Assembly (NCBI GenBank): GCA_023251135.1
Contig: JAHEZJ010000001.1
Span: forward strand, 33,047 to 97,046
Direction of reading: 5' to 3'
DNA length: 64,000 bases
From: Flavobacterium sp.
Lineage (GTDB): Bacteria > Bacteroidota > Bacteroidia > Flavobacteriales > Flavobacteriaceae
Every line of letters starts with the position of its first letter. The first letter of the stretch is position 1. The notes beneath the pieces were generated by a model that saw only the letters and a list, made by a program, of their open reading frames with translations, had not been told where the DNA came from and ran no database searches. A program made the position numbers and the translations under genes. Of this stretch, positions 41,935 to 51,433 are shown piece by piece.

Positions 41935-43281
41935 TTAGGTGTTTTTTAGGTCGTATTTCTCAATTCTTCGGTACAAAGCTGCTCTTGACAACCCAAGTTC
42001 TTCGGCTGTTTTGCTGATGTTTCCGTTGTTTTTAAACAATGTTTTTTCGATAGCAGTTCTTTCCATTTCAGACAACGGATTTTCATCATTTTCATGAATT
42101 TCCTCGAAATCCAAAATGTCCAGATTGGTCACCGAAATGGTATGGTTATCGGCTAAAATTAAAGCCCGTTCAATTTTATTCTCGAGTTCCCTAATGTTTC
42201 CTTTCCACGGGTATTTTTCTAAATAAGGTCCCACATTATCCTCAAAACGCCAATTCTCCTGATTGTATTTTTCGGCAATCTTATCCAGAATAAAATTAGC
42301 CATCGGAACGATATCGTCTTTTCGTTCGCGTAAAGAAGGCAAATAAATCTCCATCGTGTTGATGCGGTACAGTAAATCTTCTCTAAAAGTTTTATTTTTT
42401 ACCTCCGCTTTTATATCGGCATTTGTAGCCGCAATAATCCTTACATTTAGTGGTCTTGCTTTGCTTTCTCCCAGACGGGTTACCGTTTTGGTTTGTAAAA
42501 CGTGCAGCAATTTAGATTGCAGATGCAGTGGAATGTTCCCTATTTCATCGAGGAAAATTGTCCCTCCTGAGGCCGTTTCAAATCTTCCGGCCGTATCGGT
42601 TTTGGCATCTGTAAAAGCTCCTTTGGCATAACCAAAAAGCTCGCTTTCGAACAAGTTATCACTTAGCGAACCCAGATCGACATGTACAAAAGGCTGTTCT
42701 TTGCGTTCTGAATTGAGGTGGATATACTCTGCAAAAACATACTTTCCGGTTCCGTTTTCACCCAATATCAAGACGTTGGCATCTGTTTTAGCCACTCTTT
42801 CGGCAATCGAATAGGCTTGTTTTATTTTTAGGGAAGTTCCTGTAAAATAACTTTTGCTCGTTTTTTCTACAATTTCTTTTTTGCTGTTTTTTCGACTCTC
42901 CGTCACCGCCTTGTCAATGATCTCCAGTAATTTCTCATTGTTCCAGGGTTTCAAAACATAATCGAAAGCCCCAATTTTGATTCCTTCAACTGCAGTATCA
43001 ATTTTACCAAAAGCAGTCATTAAGATTACAATCGTCTGCGGCGAAAGTGTTTTTATTTCCTTCAGCCAATGAATCCCTTCACGTCCGTCTTCAAAACCAA
43101 TCCGGTAATTCATGTCTAACAAAACCACATTTATTTCATTTTCGCTTAAAATCGAAATGATTTTTTTGGGACTGTTTGTCGTAAAAATGGTTTCAAAATG
43201 TTTTTTGAGGATCATTTTTGCCGAAAAAAGAATTTCTTCCTGATCGTCAACGATTAATATTTGGGCTTGTTTTTTTCGCAT
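41935..43281 (-). CDS. sigma-54-dependent response regulator, NtrC type
   Basis: A 448-aa activator. It has a receiver domain (I-V-D-D-Q-E at the start, phospho-acceptor D in V-V-L-L-D-M-N), an AAA+ domain with Walker A G-E-N-G-T-G-K and the sigma-54 contact loop G-A-F-T-D-A (a variant of G-A-F-T-G-A), and a C-terminal Fis-type helix-turn-helix (K-T-A-E-E-L-G-L-S-R-A-A-L-Y-R-R). An in-frame ATG 17 codons upstream gives a less typical N-terminus, so the start at 43281 is preferred. It diverges from the exporter operon that has a sigma-54-like promoter, its likely target. Confidence 0.93.
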   Translation of the reverse strand: MRKKQAQILIVDDQEEILFSAKMILKKHFETIFTTNSPKKIISILSENEINVVLLDMNYRIGFEDGREGIHWLKEIKTLSPQTIVILMTAFGKIDTAVEGIKIGAFDYVLKPWNNEKLLEIIDKAVTESRKNSKKEIVEKTSKSYFTGTSLKIKQAYSIAERVAKTDANVLILGENGTGKYVFAEYIHLNSERKEQPFVHVDLGSLSDNLFESELFGYAKGAFTDAKTDTAGRFETASGGTIFLDEIGNIPLHLQSKLLHVLQTKTVTRLGESKARPLNVRIIAATNADIKAEVKNKTFREDLLYRINTMEIYLPSLRERKDDIVPMANFILDKIAEKYNQENWRFEDNVGPYLEKYPWKGNIRELENKIERALILADNHTISVTNLDILDFEEIHENDENPLSEMERTAIEKTLFKNNGNISKTAEELGLSRAALYRRIEKYDLKNT

Positions 43282-43349
43282 GCTGTCTTTTTTTGTCCGA
43301 TTCTGAACGGTCAACTGTTCATTTTCGAACACTTCTTTTTTGGATGGTT

Positions 43350-43366
43350 TTTAAAGCTTCTTTAAA
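43350..43366. promoter_or_regulatory. inverted repeat, possible activator site
   Basis: TTTAAAG-CTT-CTTTAAA, a perfect 7-bp inverted repeat 28 bases upstream of the -24 element of the sigma-54-like promoter, between the activator gene and its likely target. The distance is shorter than usual for an enhancer, so the role is uncertain. Confidence 0.4.
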
Positions 43367-43394
43367 ATCAATACTTTACAGATAATAATTTTTA

Positions 43395-43410
43395 TGGCAC
43401 AGTATTTACC
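43395..43410 (+). promoter_or_regulatory. sigma-54-like promoter for the HlyD-ABC exporter operon
   Basis: TGGCAC (43395-43400), five bases, then TTACC (43406-43410). The consensus is TGGCAC-N5-TTGC, so there is one mismatch, in the -12 element. The start codon follows 30 bases downstream. An NtrC-type activator is encoded divergently 114 bases away. Confidence 0.65.
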
Positions 43411-43439
43411 TATTGGTAATCAGTAAATTATTTAAAGAA

Positions 43440-44687
43440 ATGGACAAGTTAATTCCTCGTAAAAATAGAAAATTTAGATATCTCACAATAGCAATTGGAG
43501 TTTTTTTAGTTTTGGCAACAATCGTATTTTTCTCGTTTAATACCAAAAGAAGTCTGAATGTAAAAGCAGATGAGCTGAGCATTCAGAAAGTCGAAAAAGC
43601 CTTCTTTGAAGATTTCGTTGTTTTTCAGGCTAAAGTAGTACCTCTTAATGTAATGCTTGTGAATGTTACCGAGGGCGGATCTGTAAAAGAAATTTTTGTC
43701 GAAAATGGTGCTATGGTAACCAAAGGCCAGTCGTTAGCCCGTTTGTTCAATCCGAACACCGAATTGAATTACCTGACTCAGGAAACAGCAATTATCGAGC
43801 AAATCAACAATCTAAATACCGGGAAATTAAATATTAGAAATCAGGAACTAAACTTAAACAAAGACCTGGTTTTAATCGAACACGATTATAATGATGCCAA
43901 AAGGCTGTACGATATGAATGCGAAGTTGTTTGAAAAGGATGTGATTTCGAGAAATGACTGGAATAACTTTAAAGAAAGCCTACGTTTTCAGGACGAACGT
44001 AAGAGAACTATTCAGCAAAGTATTCAAAAAGAAAAACAAACCAATCAGGTTCAGATTTCTCAAATCAACCGTTCGATTCAGACCATGGAGAAGAGTCTGG
44101 ACATTTTAAGAAACAATAAAAAGAACTTTTTGATCACAGCACCTGAAACGGGCAGGCTGACTTCTTTTCAACCTGTTTTGGGAAAAACTTTTCAGGCGGG
44201 CGAAAGTATCGGAAGAATCGATTCTAAGCAGGGGTATAAATTAACCGCTGATGTAGACGAATTCTATCTCGAAAAAGTACGCGAAGGTCTAAAAGGTCAG
44301 GTAGAGTTTCAAGGGAAAAATCTGGAAGTTTTGGTTACAAAAGTGATTCCGGAAGTAAAAAGCGGGCATTTTACCGTTGAACTGGCTTTTGTCTCCAAAG
44401 AAAACATCACTTTGCAGGACGGACTTAGTTTTGGCGTGAAGCTGATTCTGTCCGGAAAAAACAAAACACTTGTTATTCCAAAAGGAAGTTTCAATCAGGA
44501 AACAGCAGGAAAATGGATCTTTGTCGTAAAAGGAAACAAAGCCGAAAGAAGAAACATAAAAATAGGCCGCGAAAACCCATCGTACTATGAGATATTGGAA
44601 GGCTTAAAAGAAGGAGAATCGGTCATTACGTCATCTTATACCGATTATAAAGATATTGAAGAATTATCGATTAATCGCGCTCAGTAG
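43440..44687 (+). CDS. HlyD-family periplasmic adaptor of an ABC exporter
   Basis: A 415-aa membrane fusion protein. One membrane helix lies at about residues 15-35. It is followed by a lipoyl-like half with V-T-E-G-G-S-V-K-E-I-F-V-E-N-G-A, a long coiled-coil hairpin (about 110-225), a second lipoyl half (I-T-A-P-E-T-G-R-L) and a beta-barrel with G-L-S-F-G-V-K-L. An upstream in-frame TTG (43413) overlaps the promoter region, so the ATG at 43440 is chosen. It is followed by an ATPase and an FtsX-type permease, giving a MacAB-like export machine. Confidence 0.9.
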   Translation: MDKLIPRKNRKFRYLTIAIGVFLVLATIVFFSFNTKRSLNVKADELSIQKVEKAFFEDFVVFQAKVVPLNVMLVNVTEGGSVKEIFVENGAMVTKGQSLARLFNPNTELNYLTQETAIIEQINNLNTGKLNIRNQELNLNKDLVLIEHDYNDAKRLYDMNAKLFEKDVISRNDWNNFKESLRFQDERKRTIQQSIQKEKQTNQVQISQINRSIQTMEKSLDILRNNKKNFLITAPETGRLTSFQPVLGKTFQAGESIGRIDSKQGYKLTADVDEFYLEKVREGLKGQVEFQGKNLEVLVTKVIPEVKSGHFTVELAFVSKENITLQDGLSFGVKLILSGKNKTLVIPKGSFNQETAGKWIFVVKGNKAERRNIKIGRENPSYYEILEGLKEGESVITSSYTDYKDIEELSINRAQ

Positions 44688-44829
44688 GAGTTCTTAGTCG
44701 CAGTTTTCAGTCGCAGTTCTCGGTCTCAGTCTCAGTCTCAGTTTACATTTCACAATTAACATTTCACAATACAAAGTTTCAATCATCAATCAAAAAATAG
44801 AATTAACAATAACTAAATTTTTAAAACTT
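44688..44829. other. spacer with 'cagtctcagt' phrase
   Basis: The gap between adaptor and ATPase genes contains runs of 'gtcgcagttttcagtcgcag' and 'ggtctcagtctcagtctcag', which also occur near 4261-4328 and, shorter, at 35083-35106. No start or stop signals of a gene. Confidence 0.6.
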
Positions 44830-45537
44830 ATGATAACCATACAAAACCTAACCAAAGTTTTTAGAACAGAAGAAGTAGAAACAGCAGCTTTAAGCGGCAT
44901 TTCTTTAGAGATAAAAAAAGGAGATTTTTTAACCATAATGGGACCTTCGGGTTGCGGAAAATCGACTTTACTGAATATCATCGGACTTTTGGACAGTGCA
45001 TCAGGCGGGAGCTACAAATTACTAGATCAGGAAATGATTGGTTTAAAAGAGAAAGGAAGAGCAAATGTCCGCAAAGAAAACATTGGTTTTATTTTCCAGA
45101 ATTTCAACCTGATCGACGAGCTTTCAGTTTATGACAATATCGAATTGCCTTTGATTTACAACAATGTAAAAGCTTCCGAGAGAAAACAAAAGATTGAGAC
45201 TATTGCCGAGAAACTAAATATCTCACACCGTCTTAAACATTTCCCGCAACAACTTTCGGGAGGACAACAACAAAGAGTTGCCGTTGCAAGAGCGCTGGTA
45301 AATGATCCTAAGATTATCCTGGCCGATGAACCAACCGGAAACTTAGATAGTAAAAATGGTAATGAGGTGATGGAACTTTTAACCGATTTACATGCTAAAG
45401 GAGCTACCATTTTAATGGTTACCCACTCTGATTATGACGCTTCATTTTCGCAAAAAACGATTCATATGAAAGATGGTGTAATATTTTCTGAAAAATTCAA
45501 TCAGCGTAATGTTGATGTTTTTATGGACGCTAAATAA
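44830..45537 (+). CDS. ABC transporter ATP-binding protein, MacB/LolD type
   Basis: A 235-aa ATPase. Walker A is G-P-S-G-C-G-K-S-T near residues 39-47, the Q-loop is in F-I-F-Q-N-F-N-L, the signature L-S-G-G-Q-Q-Q-R lies near 141-148 and Walker B I-I-L-A-D-E-P-T near 161-168, with the switch histidine in V-T-H-S. It would power the FtsX-type permease encoded downstream. Confidence 0.95.
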   Translation: MITIQNLTKVFRTEEVETAALSGISLEIKKGDFLTIMGPSGCGKSTLLNIIGLLDSASGGSYKLLDQEMIGLKEKGRANVRKENIGFIFQNFNLIDELSVYDNIELPLIYNNVKASERKQKIETIAEKLNISHRLKHFPQQLSGGQQQRVAVARALVNDPKIILADEPTGNLDSKNGNEVMELLTDLHAKGATILMVTHSDYDASFSQKTIHMKDGVIFSEKFNQRNVDVFMDAK

Positions 45538-45544
45538 AAATAAA

Positions 45545-45616
45545 ATGATCAAATTTATTGTAACCGCAATCATAATCCTGATGGGATTTGTTTGCAAAAT
45601 ACTATCAACTCTATAA
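45545..45616 (+). CDS. possible 23-aa membrane peptide
   Basis: A 24-codon frame in the 147-base gap between the ATPase and permease genes. It starts 8 bases after the ATPase stop codon and encodes a peptide with a single hydrophobic stretch (I-V-T-A-I-I-I-L-M-G-F-V). Small helper peptides occur in some transport operons, but the frame is short and no homologue is known to me, so it could be chance. Confidence 0.3.
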   Translation: MIKFIVTAIIILMGFVCKILSTL

Positions 45617-45684
45617 AGCCTGACCAATAGCAAAACCTGTAAGACTATTTTAAGAGCTACCATAACAACTATAAAAAATACAAT

Positions 45685-48114
45685 ATGATTTTTAACTGGT
45701 TTAAAATATTTATATACCATTTGAAGCAAAACAAATTGTTTTCGTTTTTAAATGTCCTGGGATTAAGCATTGGAATCTCCGGAGTAATTTTCGCCATTTT
45801 ATACTGGAATAACGAAAATGCCTATGATCAATGGAATCCTGAAAAAGATAACGTCTATCAGGTTTTGAATAAAATTGGAGCAACAGGAGATACCTGGGCC
45901 TCCAGCAGTATTCCTTTCGGAAGAACCTGTAAAGCAACAATTCCCGAAATAGAATCGATCTGTTTTTTTAATTCCTGGTATAACAATGATATGATTAAAT
46001 ATCAGGGGCAAAAATTCTTTCATAAAAAAATTGCTGTTTCCGACAATGGCTTTTTTGATATGTTTCCGCTGCCTATCGTAAAAGGAGCCAAAACCAATAT
46101 CCTGAAAGAAAAAAACAGTGTGGCATTATCAGAAGAAACAGCAAAACTACTTTTTAAGAACGAAGACCCGATTGGCAAATCAATTACCTATAATTACAAA
46201 GATTACACGGTAAAATCGGTTTATAAAATCATAGCGCCTTCAGCTTTTGAACCCAATTACGTTTTTAGCGGAGTTGCCCGTGATGGCGACGAGCAAAGTT
46301 GGGGTAACTTTAATTATGGCTTAATGATTAAAGTTAAAAAAGGAACTGATATTGCAACTGTTTTAAAGAAAATACAAAATGTAGATTACGTTAACCGAAC
46401 TTTGAAAGATGCAAAAGCCAACGGACAGACTCCGGAACAGTATGTAAAAGAAAATGGACAGACAACTGTAATATTAGATAAATTAAGCGATACCCGTTTG
46501 CACGGTACAAAATCGTCACAGGGAGCAAATCTTCCGGAAGGAAAAGGAAATCTGCAATTGCTTTACATTATGGTCGGTCTCTCTATTTTGATTCTGGCGC
46601 TTTCTTTGGTGAACTATATCAATTTAGCGACAGCTTCAGCAATAAAACGCGCTAAGGAAGTGGGTGTTCGTAAGATTGTGGGAGCCACTAAAAAGCAGAT
46701 CGTCCTTCAGTTTATTTTCGAAACCGCGATAATAGTAGTTTTAGCCATTATTTTTGCTCTGGCAATTGTAGAACTTTCTCTGCCGCACTACAATACTTTT
46801 TTGAAAAAATCCCTGACTATGAATGGTAGTGAATTTTACCTGCAGCTCCTTTTTATATTTGGATTAGTAATCGTTCTTGCAGGTGTTTTTCCTGCCGTTT
46901 ACATCTCAAATTTCGAAACGCTTAAGGTTTTAAAAGGAAACTTCTCCAGAAGTAAAAGCGGTATCTGGATTCGAAATTCGATGCTTATTTTCCAGTTTGG
47001 TATTGCTGCTTTTTTTATTATTGGTGCCTTAATCGTGAATTCACAGGTAAGTTATATGATGAATAAAGATCTTGGTTTTAGTGGAGATCAGGTCATCAAA
47101 ATTCCTTTTAATTATCAGGAATACGACAAGAAATTCCTTAAATATCAAACCACCAAACAAGAACTTTTAAAAATGCCGGGAGTTACCGATGTATCCACCT
47201 TTGCCGGTTCTTTTGGAAATAGCACCAACTCCAGTTCAGGATTTACACACAATAGTATTTTTGTTCAATCCCGAAATGTCGAAATGGATTTTGGCTTTTT
47301 GGATATGATGAAAATCAAAATCGTTCAGGGACGTGATTTGTCTCCAAAATTTGCTTCGGATACCATTGACAATTGGCTGGTAAACGAAACTCTTGTTAAA
47401 ACATTAGGAATTAAAAATCCTATTAATACGGTTATAACATCGGGTTGGGGAAATGAAAAAGGAAACCTGAAATTTAAAATTGTTGGGGTTGTAAAGGATT
47501 TTCACATCACAGGATTACAGGATAAGGTTCCTCCAATGGTTTTCATCAATCTTAAAACTTTAAAGTGGAATAACTATGATAATATTTATGTAAAAGTTTC
47601 TCCTAATAATTTAGATCAAACCCTATCAAAACTAGACAAATTCTGGGCGAAAAACATCAATCAGGATTATCCTTTTGAATATGAATTTGTCAATAAAGGC
47701 TTTGCCCGAACCTATCAGGAGCAGGTAAAACAGAAAAACCTCTTTTTCATTTTAAATCTTGTGGTCATCATCATCGCCATTTTCGGATTGTTTGCTTTGG
47801 CTTCTTTCTCGATGGAACGAAGATTGAAAGAAATTGCCATTCGAAAAACATTAGGAGCAGAAACAGATGCTTTGTTAAAAGAACTATCCAGACAATATGT
47901 TGGCTTTTGTTTACTGGGATTTGTAATTGGCATCATTCCGGCATATATTTTGCTACAGAAATGGCTGGAAAACTTTGCCTTCCGAATTGGAGTGTCAATA
48001 ATTCCATTTAGTATCGCTTTGGCCTCTCTGCTGGCTTTAACACTTATGATTGTGTTAGCAAAAGCCTATCAGGTAACCAAGATCGATATCTTAAAATATT
48101 TAAAATACGAATAA
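45685..48114 (+). CDS. ABC transporter permease with two FtsX domains
   Basis: An 809-aa inner-membrane protein. A first helix (about 20-38) precedes a MacB-type periplasmic core domain, then three helices of the first FtsX domain (about 290-400, with I-K-R-A-K-E-V-G-V-R-K-I-V-G-A). A second half of the same build follows, ending in the FtsX motif R-L-K-E-I-A-I-R-K-T-L-G-A near 714-726 and three last helices. Such proteins use ATP-driven movement to push substrates or signals across the periplasm. It completes the HlyD-ATPase-permease operon under the NtrC-type system. Confidence 0.93.
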   Translation: MIFNWFKIFIYHLKQNKLFSFLNVLGLSIGISGVIFAILYWNNENAYDQWNPEKDNVYQVLNKIGATGDTWASSSIPFGRTCKATIPEIESICFFNSWYNNDMIKYQGQKFFHKKIAVSDNGFFDMFPLPIVKGAKTNILKEKNSVALSEETAKLLFKNEDPIGKSITYNYKDYTVKSVYKIIAPSAFEPNYVFSGVARDGDEQSWGNFNYGLMIKVKKGTDIATVLKKIQNVDYVNRTLKDAKANGQTPEQYVKENGQTTVILDKLSDTRLHGTKSSQGANLPEGKGNLQLLYIMVGLSILILALSLVNYINLATASAIKRAKEVGVRKIVGATKKQIVLQFIFETAIIVVLAIIFALAIVELSLPHYNTFLKKSLTMNGSEFYLQLLFIFGLVIVLAGVFPAVYISNFETLKVLKGNFSRSKSGIWIRNSMLIFQFGIAAFFIIGALIVNSQVSYMMNKDLGFSGDQVIKIPFNYQEYDKKFLKYQTTKQELLKMPGVTDVSTFAGSFGNSTNSSSGFTHNSIFVQSRNVEMDFGFLDMMKIKIVQGRDLSPKFASDTIDNWLVNETLVKTLGIKNPINTVITSGWGNEKGNLKFKIVGVVKDFHITGLQDKVPPMVFINLKTLKWNNYDNIYVKVSPNNLDQTLSKLDKFWAKNINQDYPFEYEFVNKGFARTYQEQVKQKNLFFILNLVVIIIAIFGLFALASFSMERRLKEIAIRKTLGAETDALLKELSRQYVGFCLLGFVIGIIPAYILLQKWLENFAFRIGVSIIPFSIALASLLALTLMIVLAKAYQVTKIDILKYLKYE

Positions 48115-48136
48115 ACTTGTAGACCATTTTTTTTAA

Positions 48137-48175
48137 AAACCCGCCCAATCATCATGATCGGGCGGGTTTCTTTTT
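48137..48175. terminator. bidirectional terminator
   Basis: Stem AAACCCGCCC / GGGCGGGTTT with a 13-base loop, flanked by A and T runs, between converging permease and L,D-transpeptidase genes. Confidence 0.9.
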
Positions 48176-49795
48176 TTATTTTGAAACAACAGAATCTGAA
48201 TACAGTAACTTATCTAATTGTTTATCCCTGTCGTAAACATCCGGATAAAAACCAATTTCTCCGTCATCAGTTACCCAGGCTGTAAAATATCCTATGTAAA
48301 TCGGGATTTTGGTTTTCAGCATACAGGTGGTTTCTTTTTCACCGCTCATGGCCTTATCTATTTTATCTACAGGCCAGTCCGGATTATCCTTTAAAATGGC
48401 AAGTGCCAGATTTTTTGCTTCTTTAACATTGATGCAGCCATGACTGAAAATACGTTTTTCAAAATCGAATAAGCTTTTGGCCGGAGTATCATGCAGGTAA
48501 ATGTCATTTGGGTTTGGAAACATGAATTTAACCAGTCCGAGTGAGTTTTTAGGTCCCGGTTTTTGTCTTACGTTTCCTCCGTTCCATTCCATATTATGAT
48601 CTGCCAGATAATTTTTATCTTCTGCCATTTTTAATTTCAGCTCATTTTTAATGATACTCTGCGGCACATACCAATACGGACTAAATACAATTCGATCCAT
48701 ATTACCGCTAAAGATCACCGTTTCGGTCATTCGGGTTCCCACAAAAACATCTGAAACAAGTTCGTATTTACCATTTTTTACATAAATCAGCCTAAAAGAC
48801 GGGATGTTAACCATTACATACTCATTGGCCTTTGCTAATGCGGTCGGAATCCATCGGCATCGTTCCATATTTAACATGATGGTTTTAATGCGATTCCCAA
48901 TTGGTTCATTCATTTGGTTAATGTGATCGCGGGTGATCGCATAATTCAATTTCAGTCCGTATCTTTTTTTATACTTTAAAACTCCGGCCATCATCTCTTC
49001 ATCGTATACCGCTCTTTTAGAATCTTGTGGCAAATCGCCCACCACAAACAAACGCTGTCTGATTTGTTTGACCGCAACACCACTATCAAACGGTTTTAAG
49101 TCTTTATAATTTATGCTGTCGATATCAATTTTTGTCCATTGATTGTTTTTCTCAATGTTTCGGTATCTTTTCAACACCGCTCTAAGCTTGTAATATTGCC
49201 CAAATAAAAGAGTCTCGTCTTTGTTTAAACGGTCGGGATCTACCATAAGCGAGTCTAGTATTTTAGAATACGAAATGCTTTTGGCCGGAAGGAACCATCC
49301 TATTTTTTTTAGTGTCGCGGGATCAACTCCTGAATAAACATTGCTTGCATAAAACACATACATATTAGACAGCAAAAGCTCGGTGTCGATTTGAGGAAGA
49401 TCATTCGTTACGTTCTCGTTAAAAACATCATCTACCAAATTCATATAAGGCATCGTAGCCTTAATTCCCTGTTCGTTGAGCAATCGAACCTTATGATACA
49501 GCAGCGCACCAAACTCGCTCACACTCTTATCATCGTACCAGATCGTCTTAAATTCCTTTTTCTTATACAGATCCAAAACGTCATTCTGGTATTTTTTCAG
49601 ATTGGGATATTTTTTATAAAACTGGCCGATTGATTCTGCATCAACAATAGCTTTAAAGAAATACCTATTTGACGCAAAAACATTCTCAAGCTCCCTGACT
49701 TTATACTTTACATGGCTTTCTTTAGCAGAAGATTCAAAAGAAAACAGCAAAAAACTAACAGTAATGATTACAGATAAAGAAGTAAAATTTCGCAT
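48176..49795 (-). CDS. L,D-transpeptidase, YcbB-like
   Basis: A 539-aa exported enzyme that would make or attach 3-3 peptidoglycan cross-links. The signal peptide is residues 1-25. A scaffold region leads to a peptidoglycan-binding-like segment (about 230-290, V-K-Q-I-R-Q-R-L). The YkuD catalytic domain follows, with I-Y-L-H-D-T-P and the active site S-H-G-C-I-N-V near 425-431, where C is the nucleophile. Length and order match YcbB/LdtD-type proteins. Single-gene unit. Confidence 0.92.
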   Translation of the reverse strand: MRNFTSLSVIITVSFLLFSFESSAKESHVKYKVRELENVFASNRYFFKAIVDAESIGQFYKKYPNLKKYQNDVLDLYKKKEFKTIWYDDKSVSEFGALLYHKVRLLNEQGIKATMPYMNLVDDVFNENVTNDLPQIDTELLLSNMYVFYASNVYSGVDPATLKKIGWFLPAKSISYSKILDSLMVDPDRLNKDETLLFGQYYKLRAVLKRYRNIEKNNQWTKIDIDSINYKDLKPFDSGVAVKQIRQRLFVVGDLPQDSKRAVYDEEMMAGVLKYKKRYGLKLNYAITRDHINQMNEPIGNRIKTIMLNMERCRWIPTALAKANEYVMVNIPSFRLIYVKNGKYELVSDVFVGTRMTETVIFSGNMDRIVFSPYWYVPQSIIKNELKLKMAEDKNYLADHNMEWNGGNVRQKPGPKNSLGLVKFMFPNPNDIYLHDTPAKSLFDFEKRIFSHGCINVKEAKNLALAILKDNPDWPVDKIDKAMSGEKETTCMLKTKIPIYIGYFTAWVTDDGEIGFYPDVYDRDKQLDKLLYSDSVVSK

Positions 49796-50112
49796 ATTTT
49801 TCAGATTTAAATTTTAGAAAATAAACTTTATTCAAAAAATACCGAAAACCTATAATTTACCCAAAGGCAAGTTTTCAGATACTTTTTAGAATATTTAAAA
49901 ATCGCAAATTTAGGGCACTCAAATATAGCTAAGATTATTGACATTTTAACGATCTTATTCTTAATTTTTCATCTGTTTGCTGGTACTGTTTTTTACATTT
50001 TTTTGCCTGTAAATACAATATGACCCATCCTTTTTTTCGTTCCGAAATCAAAAACAGTTCCTAAGAATCATTTTGAGCAATCTCAATATCAATAAATACA
50101 ATTTAAAAAGGG
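49796..50112. other. AT-rich spacer upstream of the Mrp gene
   Basis: A 317-base stretch, very AT-rich, with no open frame, repeat or hairpin that I could recognise. The Mrp promoter follows it. Confidence 0.5.
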
Positions 50113-50142
50113 TTTGAATCCGAACATAATCTGTTATCTTTG
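50113..50142 (+). promoter_or_regulatory. promoter of the Mrp gene
   Basis: TTTG at 50113-50116, an 18-base spacer and TATCTTTG at 50135-50142, identical in form to the tRNA-Leu promoter. The start codon follows 71 bases downstream. Confidence 0.85.
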
Positions 50143-50213
50143 CAGTCTGAAATCAGTTTAAATAAATACAATACTTTAAATCGGTTTCAATCAATCGAAA
50201 ATAGTCCATTAAA

Positions 50214-51344
50214 ATGAAATTAGACAGAAAAGAAATTCTTAAAGCTCTAGAAACAATTACTATAGCGGGAGAAGGAAAAAATATGGTTGAAAGCGGCGCT
50301 GTTGCCAACGTCATTACTTTTGGTGATGAAGTTGTTGTTGATTTGGTGTTGCATACACCGGCAATGCATATCAAAAAAAGAGCCGAAGATGATATCAAAA
50401 AAACAATTCATGAATTGGTATCTCCTGAAGCAAAAATCAAAGTAAATATCAAAGTAGAAACTCCGGAGAAAAACGAAATTAAAGGTCGTGCTATCCCTGG
50501 AATCAAAAATATTATTGCGGTTGCTTCCGGTAAGGGAGGAGTTGGAAAATCAACTGTTACTGCAAATCTTGCTGTAACACTTGCCAAAATGGGCTTTTCG
50601 GTTGGGGTTCTTGATGCCGATATCTACGGACCATCAATGCCAATCATGTTTGATGTTGAAAACGAAAAACCGGTTTCGATTACTGTTGATGGGAAATCAA
50701 AAATGAAGCCTATTGAGAGTTATGAAATTAAAATACTTTCTATTGGTTTCTTTACAGCTCCAAGTCAGGCTGTGATCTGGAGAGGTCCGATGGCTGCAAA
50801 AGCGTTGAACCAAATGATTTTTGATGCTGATTGGGGAGAATTAGATTTTATGCTAATCGATTTGCCTCCGGGAACCGGAGACATCCACCTTTCGATCATG
50901 CAATCGTTACCAATTACAGGAGCTGTGGTAGTAAGTACGCCTCAGGCAGTGGCTTTGGCTGATGCTAAAAAGGGAGTAGCGATGTTCATGCAGGACAACA
51001 TTAATGTACCTGTTTTGGGAATCATCGAGAACATGGCTTATTTTACACCAGCAGAATTACCTGACAATAAATATTATATCTTTGGACAAGAAGGAGCAAA
51101 AAATCTTGCCGAAGACTTAAATGTTCCTTTTTTAGGAGAAGTTCCAATTATACAATCTATTCGTGAAGCTGGTGATTACGGTCGTCCGGCTGCTTTGCAA
51201 ACTGCTTCGGCAATCGAAACTGTTTTTGAAGAAATCACCCGAAATGTTGTACAGGAAACTGTAAACAGAAACGATAGCTTACCTGCAACCGAAGCCATAA
51301 AAATTACAACTATGGCAGGTTGTTCAGCAGTAAAAAAGAATTAA
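50214..51344 (+). CDS. Mrp/ApbC-family Fe-S cluster carrier ATPase
   Basis: A 376-aa cytoplasmic P-loop protein. Residues about 5-80 are a MIP18/DUF59 domain. The P-loop with the deviant Walker motif G-K-G-G-V-G-K-S-T follows near residue 107. Further on are D-A-D-I-Y-G-P-S-M-P, the switch region L-I-D-L-P-P-G-T-G-D and the C-x-A-V end (A-G-C-S-A-V). Family members bind and pass [4Fe-4S] clusters to target proteins. The NifU-like scaffold gene follows 89 bases later, which supports an Fe-S role. Confidence 0.94.
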   Translation: MKLDRKEILKALETITIAGEGKNMVESGAVANVITFGDEVVVDLVLHTPAMHIKKRAEDDIKKTIHELVSPEAKIKVNIKVETPEKNEIKGRAIPGIKNIIAVASGKGGVGKSTVTANLAVTLAKMGFSVGVLDADIYGPSMPIMFDVENEKPVSITVDGKSKMKPIESYEIKILSIGFFTAPSQAVIWRGPMAAKALNQMIFDADWGELDFMLIDLPPGTGDIHLSIMQSLPITGAVVVSTPQAVALADAKKGVAMFMQDNINVPVLGIIENMAYFTPAELPDNKYYIFGQEGAKNLAEDLNVPFLGEVPIIQSIREAGDYGRPAALQTASAIETVFEEITRNVVQETVNRNDSLPATEAIKITTMAGCSAVKKN

Positions 51345-51364
51345 TATAATGAGATAATGAGAAA

Positions 51365-51407
51365 ATTAGATAATTAGATAATTGTTTACACTATCTAATT
51401 ATCTAAT
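51365..51407. repeat. 16-bp perfect inverted repeat between Mrp and NifU genes
   Basis: ATTAGATAATTAGATA (51365-51380) and its exact complement (51392-51407) around an 11-base loop. All A/T-rich; no T run follows, so it may be a processing or stability hairpin in a shared transcript rather than a terminator. Confidence 0.6.
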
Positions 51408-51433
51408 TGACAAATTTTCTAATTGATAAAATT

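Noticed and set aside
45442..45729. 95-codon minus-strand open frame
   Set aside because: It overlaps the ends of the ATPase and permease genes on the other strand; its hydrophobic look comes from the antisense of AT-rich DNA.
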